Source: Leptothrix sp. (in: b-proteobacteria)
GTDB lineage: Bacteria; Pseudomonadota; Gammaproteobacteria; Burkholderiales; Burkholderiaceae_C
Direction: 5' to 3'
Length of the DNA: 64,000 nt
NCBI GenBank assembly: GCA_013822265.1
Contig: PNKD01000001.1
Coordinates: forward strand, 53,725-117,724
Shown: positions 26,793 through 34,213 of the stretch, piece by piece
Numbering within the stretch: position 1 is the first letter of the stretch
Layout: each line of letters begins with the position of its first letter
The notes under the pieces: model-generated
Databases searched by the model: none
Seen by the model: the letters and a program-made list of their open reading frames with translations, nothing else
What the model was told of the DNA's origin: nothing
Program-made: the position numbers and the translations under genes

Positions 26793-27766
26793 CGCGGGGA
26801 GCCGGCCCGCGGCGCCGCACCGCGCTGCTGGGCCTGATCGCGGCGGCGACGTTGCCGGGCTGCGCACTGCTGGCCGACCCGCCGATGACCGCCGCGCTGC
26901 GACGCGCGGCGCCGGCCGGCCTGCCGCCGCGCGTCGAGCGCGACGAGGTGCCGTTTTTTCCCCAGACACCGCTGCACTGCGGCCCGGCGGCGCTGGCCAC
27001 GGCGCTGGCCGACGTGGGCCTGCCGGGCGACGTGGCGGCCTTGTCGGCGGCCGTCTTCCTGCCCGCGCGCGAAGGCAGCCTGCAACTCGAGATGCTGGGC
27101 GGCGCACGGCGCCAGGGCGCGGTGCCGACACGGCTGCCGGGCGACCTGGCGGCGCTGCTGCGCGAGGTGGCCGCCGGCCATGCCGTCGTCGTGCTGCAGA
27201 ACCTCGGGCTGGATTTCGCGCCGCGCTGGCATTACGCCGTGCTGGTGGGCTACGACCTGCCGGCCGGCGAGCTGCTGCTGCGCAGCGGCACCGTGCGCCG
27301 CGAGGTGCTGCCGCTGCGCACCTTCGAGTTCACCTGGGCACGCGGTGGCCACTGGGCGCTCGTGGCGCTGCCGCCCGGCCGCCTGCCCGTCACGGCCACC
27401 GAGGCCGACGCCGTCGATGCCGCGCTGGGCTACGGTAGCGTGGCGGCGCCTGCCGATGCCGCGCGCGCCTGGCGCGCCGTGCACCAGCGCTGGCCGGGCC
27501 ACCTGCTGGCCGCCATGGGGCTGGGCAACGCGCTGCACGCCGCCGGCGACCTGGCCGGCGCGGCGCACGCCTTCGAAGGCGCGGCGCGCCGGCACGACAG
27601 CGCCGCCGCCTGGAACAACCTGGCGCGCACGCGCGGCGCCCTGGGCGACGCCGCCGCTGCCCGCGCCGCCGCGGCGCGCGCGGTGGCCCGCGCCCAGGCC
27701 CATGAGCCGCAATGGCTGGCGCCGGCGCTGCAGACGCAGCGCGATCTCGCCGAACCGGCCCCTTGA
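26789..27766 (+). CDS. PA2778-family C39-like cysteine peptidase lipoprotein
   Basis: A 325-residue predicted lipoprotein: RRR charge, hydrophobic core and a LPGC lipobox. The peptidase domain has the C39-type cysteine motif FPQTPLHCGPAALATAL and the histidine region APRWHYAVLVGYD. The last 110 residues form TPR-like helices (WPGHLLAAMGLGNALHAAGD, AAWNNLARTRGALGDAAAA). The start is TTG at 26789, overlapping the PA2779-like stop as TTGA; no ATG or GTG upstream of the signal would be in frame without losing it. The pair is conserved across proteobacteria but without a proven role; cleavage of a double-glycine-type or envelope peptide is a guess from the C39 fold. Confidence 0.87.
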   Translation: MTRGAGPRRRTALLGLIAAATLPGCALLADPPMTAALRRAAPAGLPPRVERDEVPFFPQTPLHCGPAALATALADVGLPGDVAALSAAVFLPAREGSLQLEMLGGARRQGAVPTRLPGDLAALLREVAAGHAVVVLQNLGLDFAPRWHYAVLVGYDLPAGELLLRSGTVRREVLPLRTFEFTWARGGHWALVALPPGRLPVTATEADAVDAALGYGSVAAPADAARAWRAVHQRWPGHLLAAMGLGNALHAAGDLAGAAHAFEGAARRHDSAAAWNNLARTRGALGDAAAARAAAARAVARAQAHEPQWLAPALQTQRDLAEPAP

Positions 27767-27808
27767 GCCGCCACCGCGGCGCTTGAAACGGCGCCGGCAT
27801 GGCTCCAC

Positions 27809-28255
27809 ATGCCCGTCATGAACGACACGCGAATCCACCTGCCCTGCCCGCACTGCGGCGCCACCAACCGGCTGCCCGCCGCACGCATCGACGAGGCGCC
27901 CGACTGCGGCAAGTGCGGCCAGCCGCTGCTGCAGGGCCAGCCGCTGGAGCTCGACGACAGCAGCTTCGACGCCGTCGTGTCGGCGACGAAGCTGCCCGTG
28001 GTGGTCGACTTCTGGGCCGCCTGGTGCGGGCCCTGCCAGATGATGGCGCCGGCCTTCAAGCAGGCCGCGGCGCAGTTGCAGGGGCGCGCGCTGCTGGTCA
28101 AGGTCAACAGCGACGACAGCCCGTTGCTGAGCCAGCGCTACGGCATCCGCAGCATCCCCACGCTGCTGCGCCTGCAGGGCGGGCGCGAGACGTCGCGCCA
28201 GTCGGGCGCCGTGCCGGCTTCGGCCATCGTGGCGCTGGCCATGTACACCACGTAA
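27809..28255 (+). CDS. trxC: thioredoxin 2 with N-terminal zinc ribbon
   Basis: A 148-residue cytosolic disulfide reductase. The N-terminal zinc ribbon is CPHC (about 14-17) plus CGKC, as in TrxC and unlike TrxA; the thioredoxin domain has the active site FWAAWCGPCQMMAP and the cis-proline in RSIPTLL. TrxC is typically induced by oxidative stress. An ATG three codons further in (27818) is an equally good start. It sits alone, 43 bases after the PA2778-like gene in the same direction. Confidence 0.93.
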   Translation: MPVMNDTRIHLPCPHCGATNRLPAARIDEAPDCGKCGQPLLQGQPLELDDSSFDAVVSATKLPVVVDFWAAWCGPCQMMAPAFKQAAAQLQGRALLVKVNSDDSPLLSQRYGIRSIPTLLRLQGGRETSRQSGAVPASAIVALAMYTT

Positions 28256-28560
28256 AAAATAGCCGTCGCGCTGCGGCGTGTCGTCGATAGCCAGCGTGTC
28301 CTTGCCGATCTTCGTCGCCGGCCGGCGCGCGGTGGCGACGGCCTTGCGCGCACCGTCGCGCTGGCCCCGGAGCACCCTGCCGGCCGGCCCGGCCGCCGGT
28401 CACCTTGGCCTGCGCGCAGCGTGTCACTTCGTCGGCGGCGACGGCGCCGCTGCCGCCGGGACGGCCGAAGCCCCAGGTCTGCACCCGCGAGCCCGGGCGC
28501 GCATGCGCCAGGCCCACCAGCCGCACCGCGCACAGCAGCACGCAGCGCCCGCCGCTGCCA
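28256..28560. other. 300-base region between trxC and a decayed regulator
   Basis: No gene is recognised. On the minus strand the frame of the decayed response regulator stays open through this whole interval, where a LuxR-type DNA-binding domain would be expected, but none of the three frames gives the hydrophobic-helix pattern of that domain. An A-rich run (TAAAAAATAG) directly follows the trxC stop codon. It is not preceded by an obvious GC stem. Confidence 0.4.
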
Positions 28561-29012
28561 TCGGCGCCCATCGCGGGCACGGCGGCCATGCCGCCGCTGA
28601 CCGACTGCGGCAGGTGGATGCGGTGGTCTATGAGCACACGCGTCGGCGCCTCCTTCAGCCCGGCCGGTGCGGCGGCCTTGCTGATGAAGCCCATGGCGCC
28701 GCCGTCCTGCGCCGCCAGCACGGTGTCGCGGTCGTCCTGCGCGCTGAGGACGACCACGGGCACGGGCGGGAATTCGTCACGCAGCCGGTGCAGGCCGGCC
28801 AGGCCGTGCACGTCGGAAAGCGTCAGGCCGAGTAACACGAGGTCAAAGCGCCCCAGCGTTTGCAACGCTTGCGCCGTCTCGGCCGGCGAGCTCGACCGCT
28901 GCACGCGCAGTTGCGGCAGCACTTCGGCGACCAGCAGTTGCTGGCCGTGCCGCCTCAGGCCGTGATCGTCGGCAAGAAGTATCGAACCAGCGGGATTCAT
29001 GGGCGGGTTCAT
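28561..29012 (-). pseudogene. decayed NarL/LuxR-type response regulator, receiver domain only
   Basis: The frame from the ATG at 29012 (or 29000) gives a receiver domain: SILLADDHGLRRHG (acidic pair), FDLVLLGLTLSDVHGLAGL, PPVPVVVLSAQDD and GAMGFISKAA with the conserved lysine. In this family the fourth strand normally ends LLDLxLPD, so the phosphoacceptor aspartate is replaced by glycine (LLGLTLSD). After about residue 150 the frame remains open but the linker and helix-turn-helix of the family cannot be recognised in any frame. Loss of the phosphorylation site together with loss of the output domain suggests decay. A phosphorylation-independent receiver is the alternative. Confidence 0.6.
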
Positions 29013-29204
29013 GTGAAGTGGGCCGTCCACCATGGTGTAGGCCACGGCGGGCGGCGGCCACGGCACCGAGGTATCACGCCGACACCGCGTGCCGGCCGCG
29101 ACGCCGTATACCCGGGTCTCCTGTTCAGTCCGGCCCGCACCGGGCGAAATACAGACATGCCGGGTACTGCCCGGCGCACCACAGCCCCACCACCGGAGTT
29201 CACC

Positions 29205-29648
29205 ATGAGCCGCACCGCCACCCAGATCGTCACCCGGGCCGCCACCGCCGCCGTGTTCGCCACCGCACTGCTCTTCGGCGGCGCCGGTGCGGCGCTGGCC
29301 CAGTCGGCCGACCAGGTGAAGGCCGACTTCGCCCGCGCCGTCTACAAGAACTCGGCCGCCAAGGTGCACAACGAGCGGCCACAGCCTCTGCTGCGCGCCG
29401 TCGTCGTGCTGCGCGTCAAGCTCAACGAGCAGAACCAGTGGCAAGCCGAGGTGTTCCGCGACAACCCGCAGCAGCCCGAGATGACGCAGGAAGCCCTGGC
29501 TTCGGTGGCCAGCCTGCCGGCGCCCACCGGGTTGTCGCCCAAGGCCGCCGAATTGCTGCGCAACGAAGGCGTGGTCGAGGCCTGGCTGTTCCAGACCGAC
29601 GGCCGTTTCGCGCTCAAGACCCTGGCCAAGCCCCAGCGCGGGGCCTGA
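29205..29648 (+). CDS. small secreted protein, TonB-C-terminus-like
   Basis: A 147-residue exported protein. GGAG precedes the ATG at 29205, and residues 1-34 form a signal peptide ending ALAQ. The mature part reads like the TonB/TolA C-terminal fold: a helix (VKADFARAVYKNSAAKVH), strands around LLRAVVVLRVKLNEQNQW and AEVFRDN, a helix with ALASVASLP, and a final strand RFALKTLA. There is no membrane anchor or proline-rich spacer, so it is not a full TonB. I do not recognise a named family and give no function. Its stop codon touches the left arm of the nested inverted repeat described next. Confidence 0.75.
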   Translation: MSRTATQIVTRAATAAVFATALLFGGAGAALAQSADQVKADFARAVYKNSAAKVHNERPQPLLRAVVVLRVKLNEQNQWQAEVFRDNPQQPEMTQEALASVASLPAPTGLSPKAAELLRNEGVVEAWLFQTDGRFALKTLAKPQRGA

Positions 29649-29808
29649 GAGCGTGAGAGTCTTTCGTTCATGCCCGCTCATCACACCCAAAGGCACCTGC
29701 TCGTCGTTGCAAATGCTCGACATAGCCCGCGCTATGTCTGCGCTTTGCGCCTAGATCAGGTGCCTTTTGGCGCGCTGCTCGGGCACGCCCGAAAAACTCT
29801 CACGCTCT
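29648..29808. repeat. 161-base concentric (nested) inverted repeat
   Basis: Three perfect or near-perfect arm pairs share one centre at about 29728: outer AGAGCGTGAGAGT (29648-29660) with ACTCTCACGCTCT (29796-29808), middle CAAAGGCACCTG (29688-29699) with CAGGTGCCTTTTG (29757-29769), inner GACATAGC (29719-29726) with GCTATGTC (29731-29738) around a CCGC loop. Shorter pairs GCCCG/CGGGC (29672, 29780) also fit the same centre. The whole block could fold as one long RNA or DNA hairpin. It is less GC-rich than its surroundings. It may be a MITE- or REP-like element, or a strong terminator or processing signal between the two flanking genes. Confidence 0.85.
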
Positions 29809-29946
29809 GCGCCGCACGGCCGGCCTTGCCTGCGCAAGGACGGCCGCCTCGCGCCCCAGCCCGCAGGGTTCGGCTCGCACGCCGGCCTCGGCGTAGCATC
29901 GCCGTCGTCGAGTAGGCCCCTCGCCCCTTTCACCGGAAGGACCACC

Positions 29947-30540
29947 ATGAGTCACGTTCGTCGATTCGCCCTGCTGGGCGCCGCCACGGTGTTCGCCGTC
30001 GCCGGCGCCCACGCCCAGGAGAAGGTGCTGCGCGAAGGCCAGGTCACCCAGGAGGCGCTCATCGATGCCCTGGCCCCGGCCGGCGCGGCGTCGGCGGCCG
30101 AGGGCGGCGACGCCCCCGGCCTGCGCACCCGCAGCTTCCGTCCGGCGGCGCGCCCGGCCGGCGCCGTCGCCGGCACTGCCGCGGCCTCGGCAAGGCCGGC
30201 GCGGGCGTCCATCCTCGTGACCTTCGTCACCAACTCGACCGACCTCACGGCCGGCGCCAAGAGCGCGCTGGACGTGCTGGCCGCGGCGATGAAAAGCGAG
30301 AAGCTGGCCCGCGTGAACTTCATCATCGAAGGCCACGCCGACCCGCGCGGCGGCGACGAGCTGAACATGAAGCTCAGCCAGGCGCGCGCCGACAGCGTGC
30401 GGGCCTACCTGACGGCCACGCACGGCTTGCCGGCCGAGCGCGTGAAGGCGGTGGGCAAGGGTTCGAGCGCGCTGATGAACCCCGGCGACCCGGCCGCGCC
30501 CGAAAACCGCCGCGTGACCATCGTCGCGCAGCCCGGCTGA
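29947..30540 (+). CDS. OmpA-family peptidoglycan-binding protein
   Basis: A 197-residue secreted protein. AAGGA precedes the ATG at 29947; the signal peptide ends AHAQ near residue 23. A proline/alanine-rich linker (about 45-85) leads to an OmpA-C domain: ILVTFVTNSTDLTAGAKSAL, IIEGHADPRGGDELNMKLSQARADSV, with the aspartate and arginine that bind diaminopimelate, and NRRVTIV at the end. It should attach to murein from the periplasm. It has no beta-barrel or lipobox. It follows the nested inverted repeat and converges with the ABC receptor gene, leaving only six bases between stop codons. Confidence 0.9.
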   Translation: MSHVRRFALLGAATVFAVAGAHAQEKVLREGQVTQEALIDALAPAGAASAAEGGDAPGLRTRSFRPAARPAGAVAGTAAASARPARASILVTFVTNSTDLTAGAKSALDVLAAAMKSEKLARVNFIIEGHADPRGGDELNMKLSQARADSVRAYLTATHGLPAERVKAVGKGSSALMNPGDPAAPENRRVTIVAQPG

Positions 30541-30546
30541 GGGCCG

Positions 30547-32346
30547 TCAGCGCACGTTCACCCAGCGATACCAATCGCTGTTGAAGGGGTGGCGCAAAGG
30601 CCCGCTCACGCGCGGCCGGAAGAGTTCGACGTACGCCGGGTGGTAGTGCGCGATGTAGGGCACGTAGGCCAGCAGCAGCCGCTGTGCCTGCTGCATCAAG
30701 GCCAGGCGCTCGGGGCCATTGGGCAGCACGCGCTGCTGCTCGTACAGGCGGTCGAAGGCCGGCAGCCTGAAACGCGCGTCGTTGCTCTGGCCGGCGTTGG
30801 GCCCGTAGGCCAGGCCGAGGAAGAAGTCGCCGTCGGGGCTGCTGCTCCAGATGAAGCCCCACATCATGATCTGCCCGGCCAGCGAGCGGCGTATGAGCTC
30901 GCCGAAAGGCGCGAACTCGAACACCACGCGCAGGCCCACGGCCTTCATGCGGCGCAGCCAGACCTCGCTGGAAGCGCGGGCGCGGCGGTCGGGCGTGAAG
31001 GCGATGCGCAGCGTCAACGGCCGGCCGTCGGGCGCCTCACGCCAGCCGTCGCCGTCGCGGTCGAGGTAGCCGTACAGGTCCAGCAGCGCCTGGGCCCGCG
31101 CCGGGCTGGGCGCACTCATCTCCGAGCGCAGGCCGGGGTCGTGGCCGTAGGTGCCCGGCGGGATCAGGCTCTGCGCCGTCAGGCCCTGGCCGTTGAACAC
31201 CAGGCGCAGTTCCTCGGCGCTGTCGTAGGCGAGCATGACCGCACGCCGCAGCGCCACGCGCTCGGGCGCAAGGCCGCCGATGACCGCGTCTTCCTGGTTG
31301 ATGAAGGTATGCGCAATGCCGTTGACCTGGCGCTCGGCGACCACGCCCTGGCGTTGCAGGAAGGGCGCCAGCCGCCCGCCCGGCATCGCCAGCTGGCCGA
31401 GGTCGCGCGGCACCGTCAGCACGTCGTGCTCGCCGTTGAGAAAGGCCAGCCAGCGCGGCTGCGACTCTTCGACGATGTCGATCTCCACGCGGTCTACGCG
31501 CGGCGCGCGCACGCCGGCCAGTTGCGCGGCGAAATGCTGCAGTTCGGGCGCGGCGCCCACGGTGTGGAAGACCTGCTCGCGGAAGCTCGGGTTGCGCTCG
31601 AGCACGATGCGCGACGCGCGCCGCCACTGCGCCAGCCGGAACGGGCCGGTGCCCACGGGGTGGGCCTGCGGATCGTCGGCGAAGGCCTCGATGACCTCGC
31701 GTGCCACCGCGCCCGTCATCCAGCCGGCCAGCAGCTGCGTGAAGCGCGGCGACGGCGCGGCCAGCACGACTTCGAGCCGGTAGCGGTCGAGCACACGCAG
31801 CCCCGCCACCGGGGCGTCGTAGGGAAAGGGCGTGCGGCTCTTCAGCGCCGCCGCGCGCAGCTCGCTCAGGCCGAGGATCTTCTCGTTCTCGAAGAGGTAG
31901 AGATGCTCGGTGCGGATGGCCGGGTCGTAGAAGCGCTTGAAGGTGTAGACGTAGTCGGCCGCCACCAGCTCACGCGGGCGGCCCTGGAAGACGGGATCGT
32001 CGGCGAACAGGATGCCGGGCTGCAGCGTGACGACAAAACGCCTGAAGTCGGCCGAGGCCTCGGGCAGCGCGGCGGCCGTCTGCGGCACCAGCACGGCCGG
32101 CCGGGCCAGCAGGTCGTAGGTCAGCAGCGGCTCGAAGATGTGGGCGATGACGCGGATGGACGACTGGTCGCCGACGCGCGGCGGGTCGAAGCCGGTCTCG
32201 GCGAAGTCGAAGGCCACACGCAGCGTGCGCGAGGCAGCCGCAGCGGTCGGGGCCGGCACGGCGGCGCTGGCCGCACGGTTCGCCACGCTGCCGGCCAGGC
32301 CCCCGGCCAGTGCGGCGCCGCCGGCGAGCAGCGCCCGGCGCTTCAT
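30547..32346 (-). CDS. ABC importer solute-binding protein, family 5 (paralogue 1)
   Basis: A 599-residue periplasmic binding protein with an export signal (MKRRALLAGGAALAGGLAG, then AASAA). Family 5 blocks are visible: DFAETGFDPPRVGDQSS, VGTGPFRLAQW, RVDRVEIDIVEESQPRWLAF and YGYLDRDGDGWREAPDG. The last phrase and the overall length match the peptide/oligopeptide or YejA-like receptors of Burkholderiales. It is the last of three tandem paralogues on the minus strand; it is the most diverged of the three (for example SSIRVIAHIF where the others have SRTV). The genes for permeases and ATPase are divergent. Ligand unknown. Confidence 0.9.
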   Translation of the reverse strand: MKRRALLAGGAALAGGLAGSVANRAASAAVPAPTAAAASRTLRVAFDFAETGFDPPRVGDQSSIRVIAHIFEPLLTYDLLARPAVLVPQTAAALPEASADFRRFVVTLQPGILFADDPVFQGRPRELVAADYVYTFKRFYDPAIRTEHLYLFENEKILGLSELRAAALKSRTPFPYDAPVAGLRVLDRYRLEVVLAAPSPRFTQLLAGWMTGAVAREVIEAFADDPQAHPVGTGPFRLAQWRRASRIVLERNPSFREQVFHTVGAAPELQHFAAQLAGVRAPRVDRVEIDIVEESQPRWLAFLNGEHDVLTVPRDLGQLAMPGGRLAPFLQRQGVVAERQVNGIAHTFINQEDAVIGGLAPERVALRRAVMLAYDSAEELRLVFNGQGLTAQSLIPPGTYGHDPGLRSEMSAPSPARAQALLDLYGYLDRDGDGWREAPDGRPLTLRIAFTPDRRARASSEVWLRRMKAVGLRVVFEFAPFGELIRRSLAGQIMMWGFIWSSSPDGDFFLGLAYGPNAGQSNDARFRLPAFDRLYEQQRVLPNGPERLALMQQAQRLLLAYVPYIAHYHPAYVELFRPRVSGPLRHPFNSDWYRWVNVR

Positions 32347-32392
32347 GCGGCGTCAGCGCCGCGCCGCAGCGTGCGTGCAAGCGTCGAATGCA

Positions 32393-34213
32393 TCAGGCGG
32401 ACCGGCCCGGCGGCACGGGCTCCACGTCGACCATGTGCCACCACTCCTGCCAGTAGGCCGGCCGGCGGTAACCCTGCACCTGCGCCGTCATCATGTCGAC
32501 GACGTAGCGGTGGCAGTGCAGCTTGTAGGGCACGTAGGCCACGGCCAGGCGCTTGGCCTGCAGGAACAGCGCCTCGCGTTCGGGGCCGTCGGGCAGCAGG
32601 CTGAGCTTGTCGAAGACGGCATCGAAGGCCGGCAGCTTGAAGCGCGCCAGGTTGCTCTGCCCGGCCGACGGGCCGTAATAGCGCTCGAGGATGCTTTGGC
32701 CGTCGCCGCCGGCGGCCGACGTGGCCACGCCCCAAATCTGCAGCTTGCCGGCACGTGCGGCCTTCAGGTTCTCGGGCCACTTCGCGGGCCTGAACTCGAT
32801 CCTGATGCCGACGGCATTCATGTTCTTCTGCCACAGCGCGTTCAGCTCGCGGCTGTTCTGGTCGGGCTGGGTGGCTGCGTGCAGCACCAGCGGGCTGCCG
32901 TCGGGCATCTCGCGCCAGCCGTCGCCGTCCTTGTCGACGTAGCCGTAGATGTCGAGCAGCGCCTTGGCGCGTGCCGGGTTGTACTCGCTGTTCTCGCTCT
33001 TGAACTTGGGGTCGTAGCCGCTCGTGAAGGGGATCACCGGGCTCTGCGCCGGGATGCCCATGCCGCGCCGGGCGACCATGATCTCGCGCTCGAGGTCGAC
33101 GGCCAGGCTCATGGCCCGGCGCAGCGCCACCTTCTCGGGCGTGTAGCCGCCGATGACCGGGTCTTCCATGTTGAAGTAGGTCATCACCACGTCGGTGGTC
33201 AGCACGCGCTGGCCGCGCAGGCCCTGCTTGACGAGGTTGGGCGCGGTCTTGCCGCCGGGCATCGCGACGTTGACGAACTGCGCCGGCAGCCGCTCGAGGA
33301 AGTTGGCCTGGCCGTTCAGGAACGACAGCCAGCGCGGCTGCACCTCTTCGATGACGCTGATCTCGACGCGGTCGATGAGCGGCAGCCGCCGGCCTTCGAG
33401 CCTGGCCGCGATGGCCCGGCCTTCGGCATCGTCGGGCGCCGGCTCGGCATGCCACAGCTTCTCGCGATAGCCGGGGTTGCGCTCGAGCACGATGAGCGAC
33501 GAGCGCCGCCACGCGCCGAGCTTGAAGGCCCCGGTGCCCACCGGGTGTTCGCTGATCCTGTCGCCGTAGAACTGGACCACCTCGCGCGCCACGGCGCCGG
33601 TGAGGTCCATCGCCGCGAGCGTCTCTATGAAACGCGGGCGCGGCTCTTCCAGCTTGAACTGCACCGTGTAGCGGTCGAGCGCACGCATGCCCTCGATGGG
33701 CTGGTCGTAGTCGAAGGGCTGCTTGCTGTGGAGCGCGCGCTTGCGCAGCGCGTTCAGGCCGATGAAGCGGTTGTCCTCCATCGTCGCCCAGACCGGGCTC
33801 TTGGTGGCGGGGTCGGCGAAGCGCTTGTAGGCGTAGATGAAGTCCTCGGCCACGAGCTCGCGCCGCGCGCCCTTGAACGCCGGGTCGTCGGCGAAATACA
33901 CGCCGGGCAGGATCTTCACCGTCCAGACGCGGAAATCGGCACTGATCTCGGGCAGGGCCACCGCCACCGCGGGCACCACCTTGGGTGGCCGCGCCAGGTG
34001 GTCGTAGGTGTAGAAGGCCTCGAAGATGTGCGCGGTGACGGTGCGCGAGTAGATGTCGCTGATCTGCGCCGGGTCGAAGCCGGTCTCGGCAATCTGGAAG
34101 GCGTAGCGAAGCACACGCTGGCCGCTGGCGGCTGCCTTCGCAGCTGCAGCGGCGGCGCCGGCCGAAGGCAGTGCCAGCGCGGCGCCCAGCGCCAGCGTGT
34201 CGCGACGCTTCAA
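32393..34213 (-). CDS. ABC importer solute-binding protein, family 5 (paralogue 2)
   Basis: A 606-residue binding protein paralogous to both neighbours. I use the TTG at 34213, which overlaps the stop of paralogue 3 as TTGA and directly opens a KRRDTLALGAALALPS export signal; no ATG lies near. Shared blocks include IAETGFDPAQISDIYSRTV, VYFADDPAFKGARRELVAED, VQPRWLSFLNGQ and YGYVDKDGDGWREMPDG. The coupling to paralogue 3 implies equal expression of the two. Gene duplication followed by divergence of ligand preference is the simple reading. Confidence 0.9.
   Translation of the reverse strand: MKRRDTLALGAALALPSAGAAAAAAKAAASGQRVLRYAFQIAETGFDPAQISDIYSRTVTAHIFEAFYTYDHLARPPKVVPAVAVALPEISADFRVWTVKILPGVYFADDPAFKGARRELVAEDFIYAYKRFADPATKSPVWATMEDNRFIGLNALRKRALHSKQPFDYDQPIEGMRALDRYTVQFKLEEPRPRFIETLAAMDLTGAVAREVVQFYGDRISEHPVGTGAFKLGAWRRSSLIVLERNPGYREKLWHAEPAPDDAEGRAIAARLEGRRLPLIDRVEISVIEEVQPRWLSFLNGQANFLERLPAQFVNVAMPGGKTAPNLVKQGLRGQRVLTTDVVMTYFNMEDPVIGGYTPEKVALRRAMSLAVDLEREIMVARRGMGIPAQSPVIPFTSGYDPKFKSENSEYNPARAKALLDIYGYVDKDGDGWREMPDGSPLVLHAATQPDQNSRELNALWQKNMNAVGIRIEFRPAKWPENLKAARAGKLQIWGVATSAAGGDGQSILERYYGPSAGQSNLARFKLPAFDAVFDKLSLLPDGPEREALFLQAKRLAVAYVPYKLHCHRYVVDMMTAQVQGYRRPAYWQEWWHMVDVEPVPPGRSA

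Noticed and set aside
28256..28560. Possible LuxR-type DNA-binding domain for the decayed response regulator
   Set aside because: I read all three minus-strand frames for the helix-turn-helix pattern and found none that fits.
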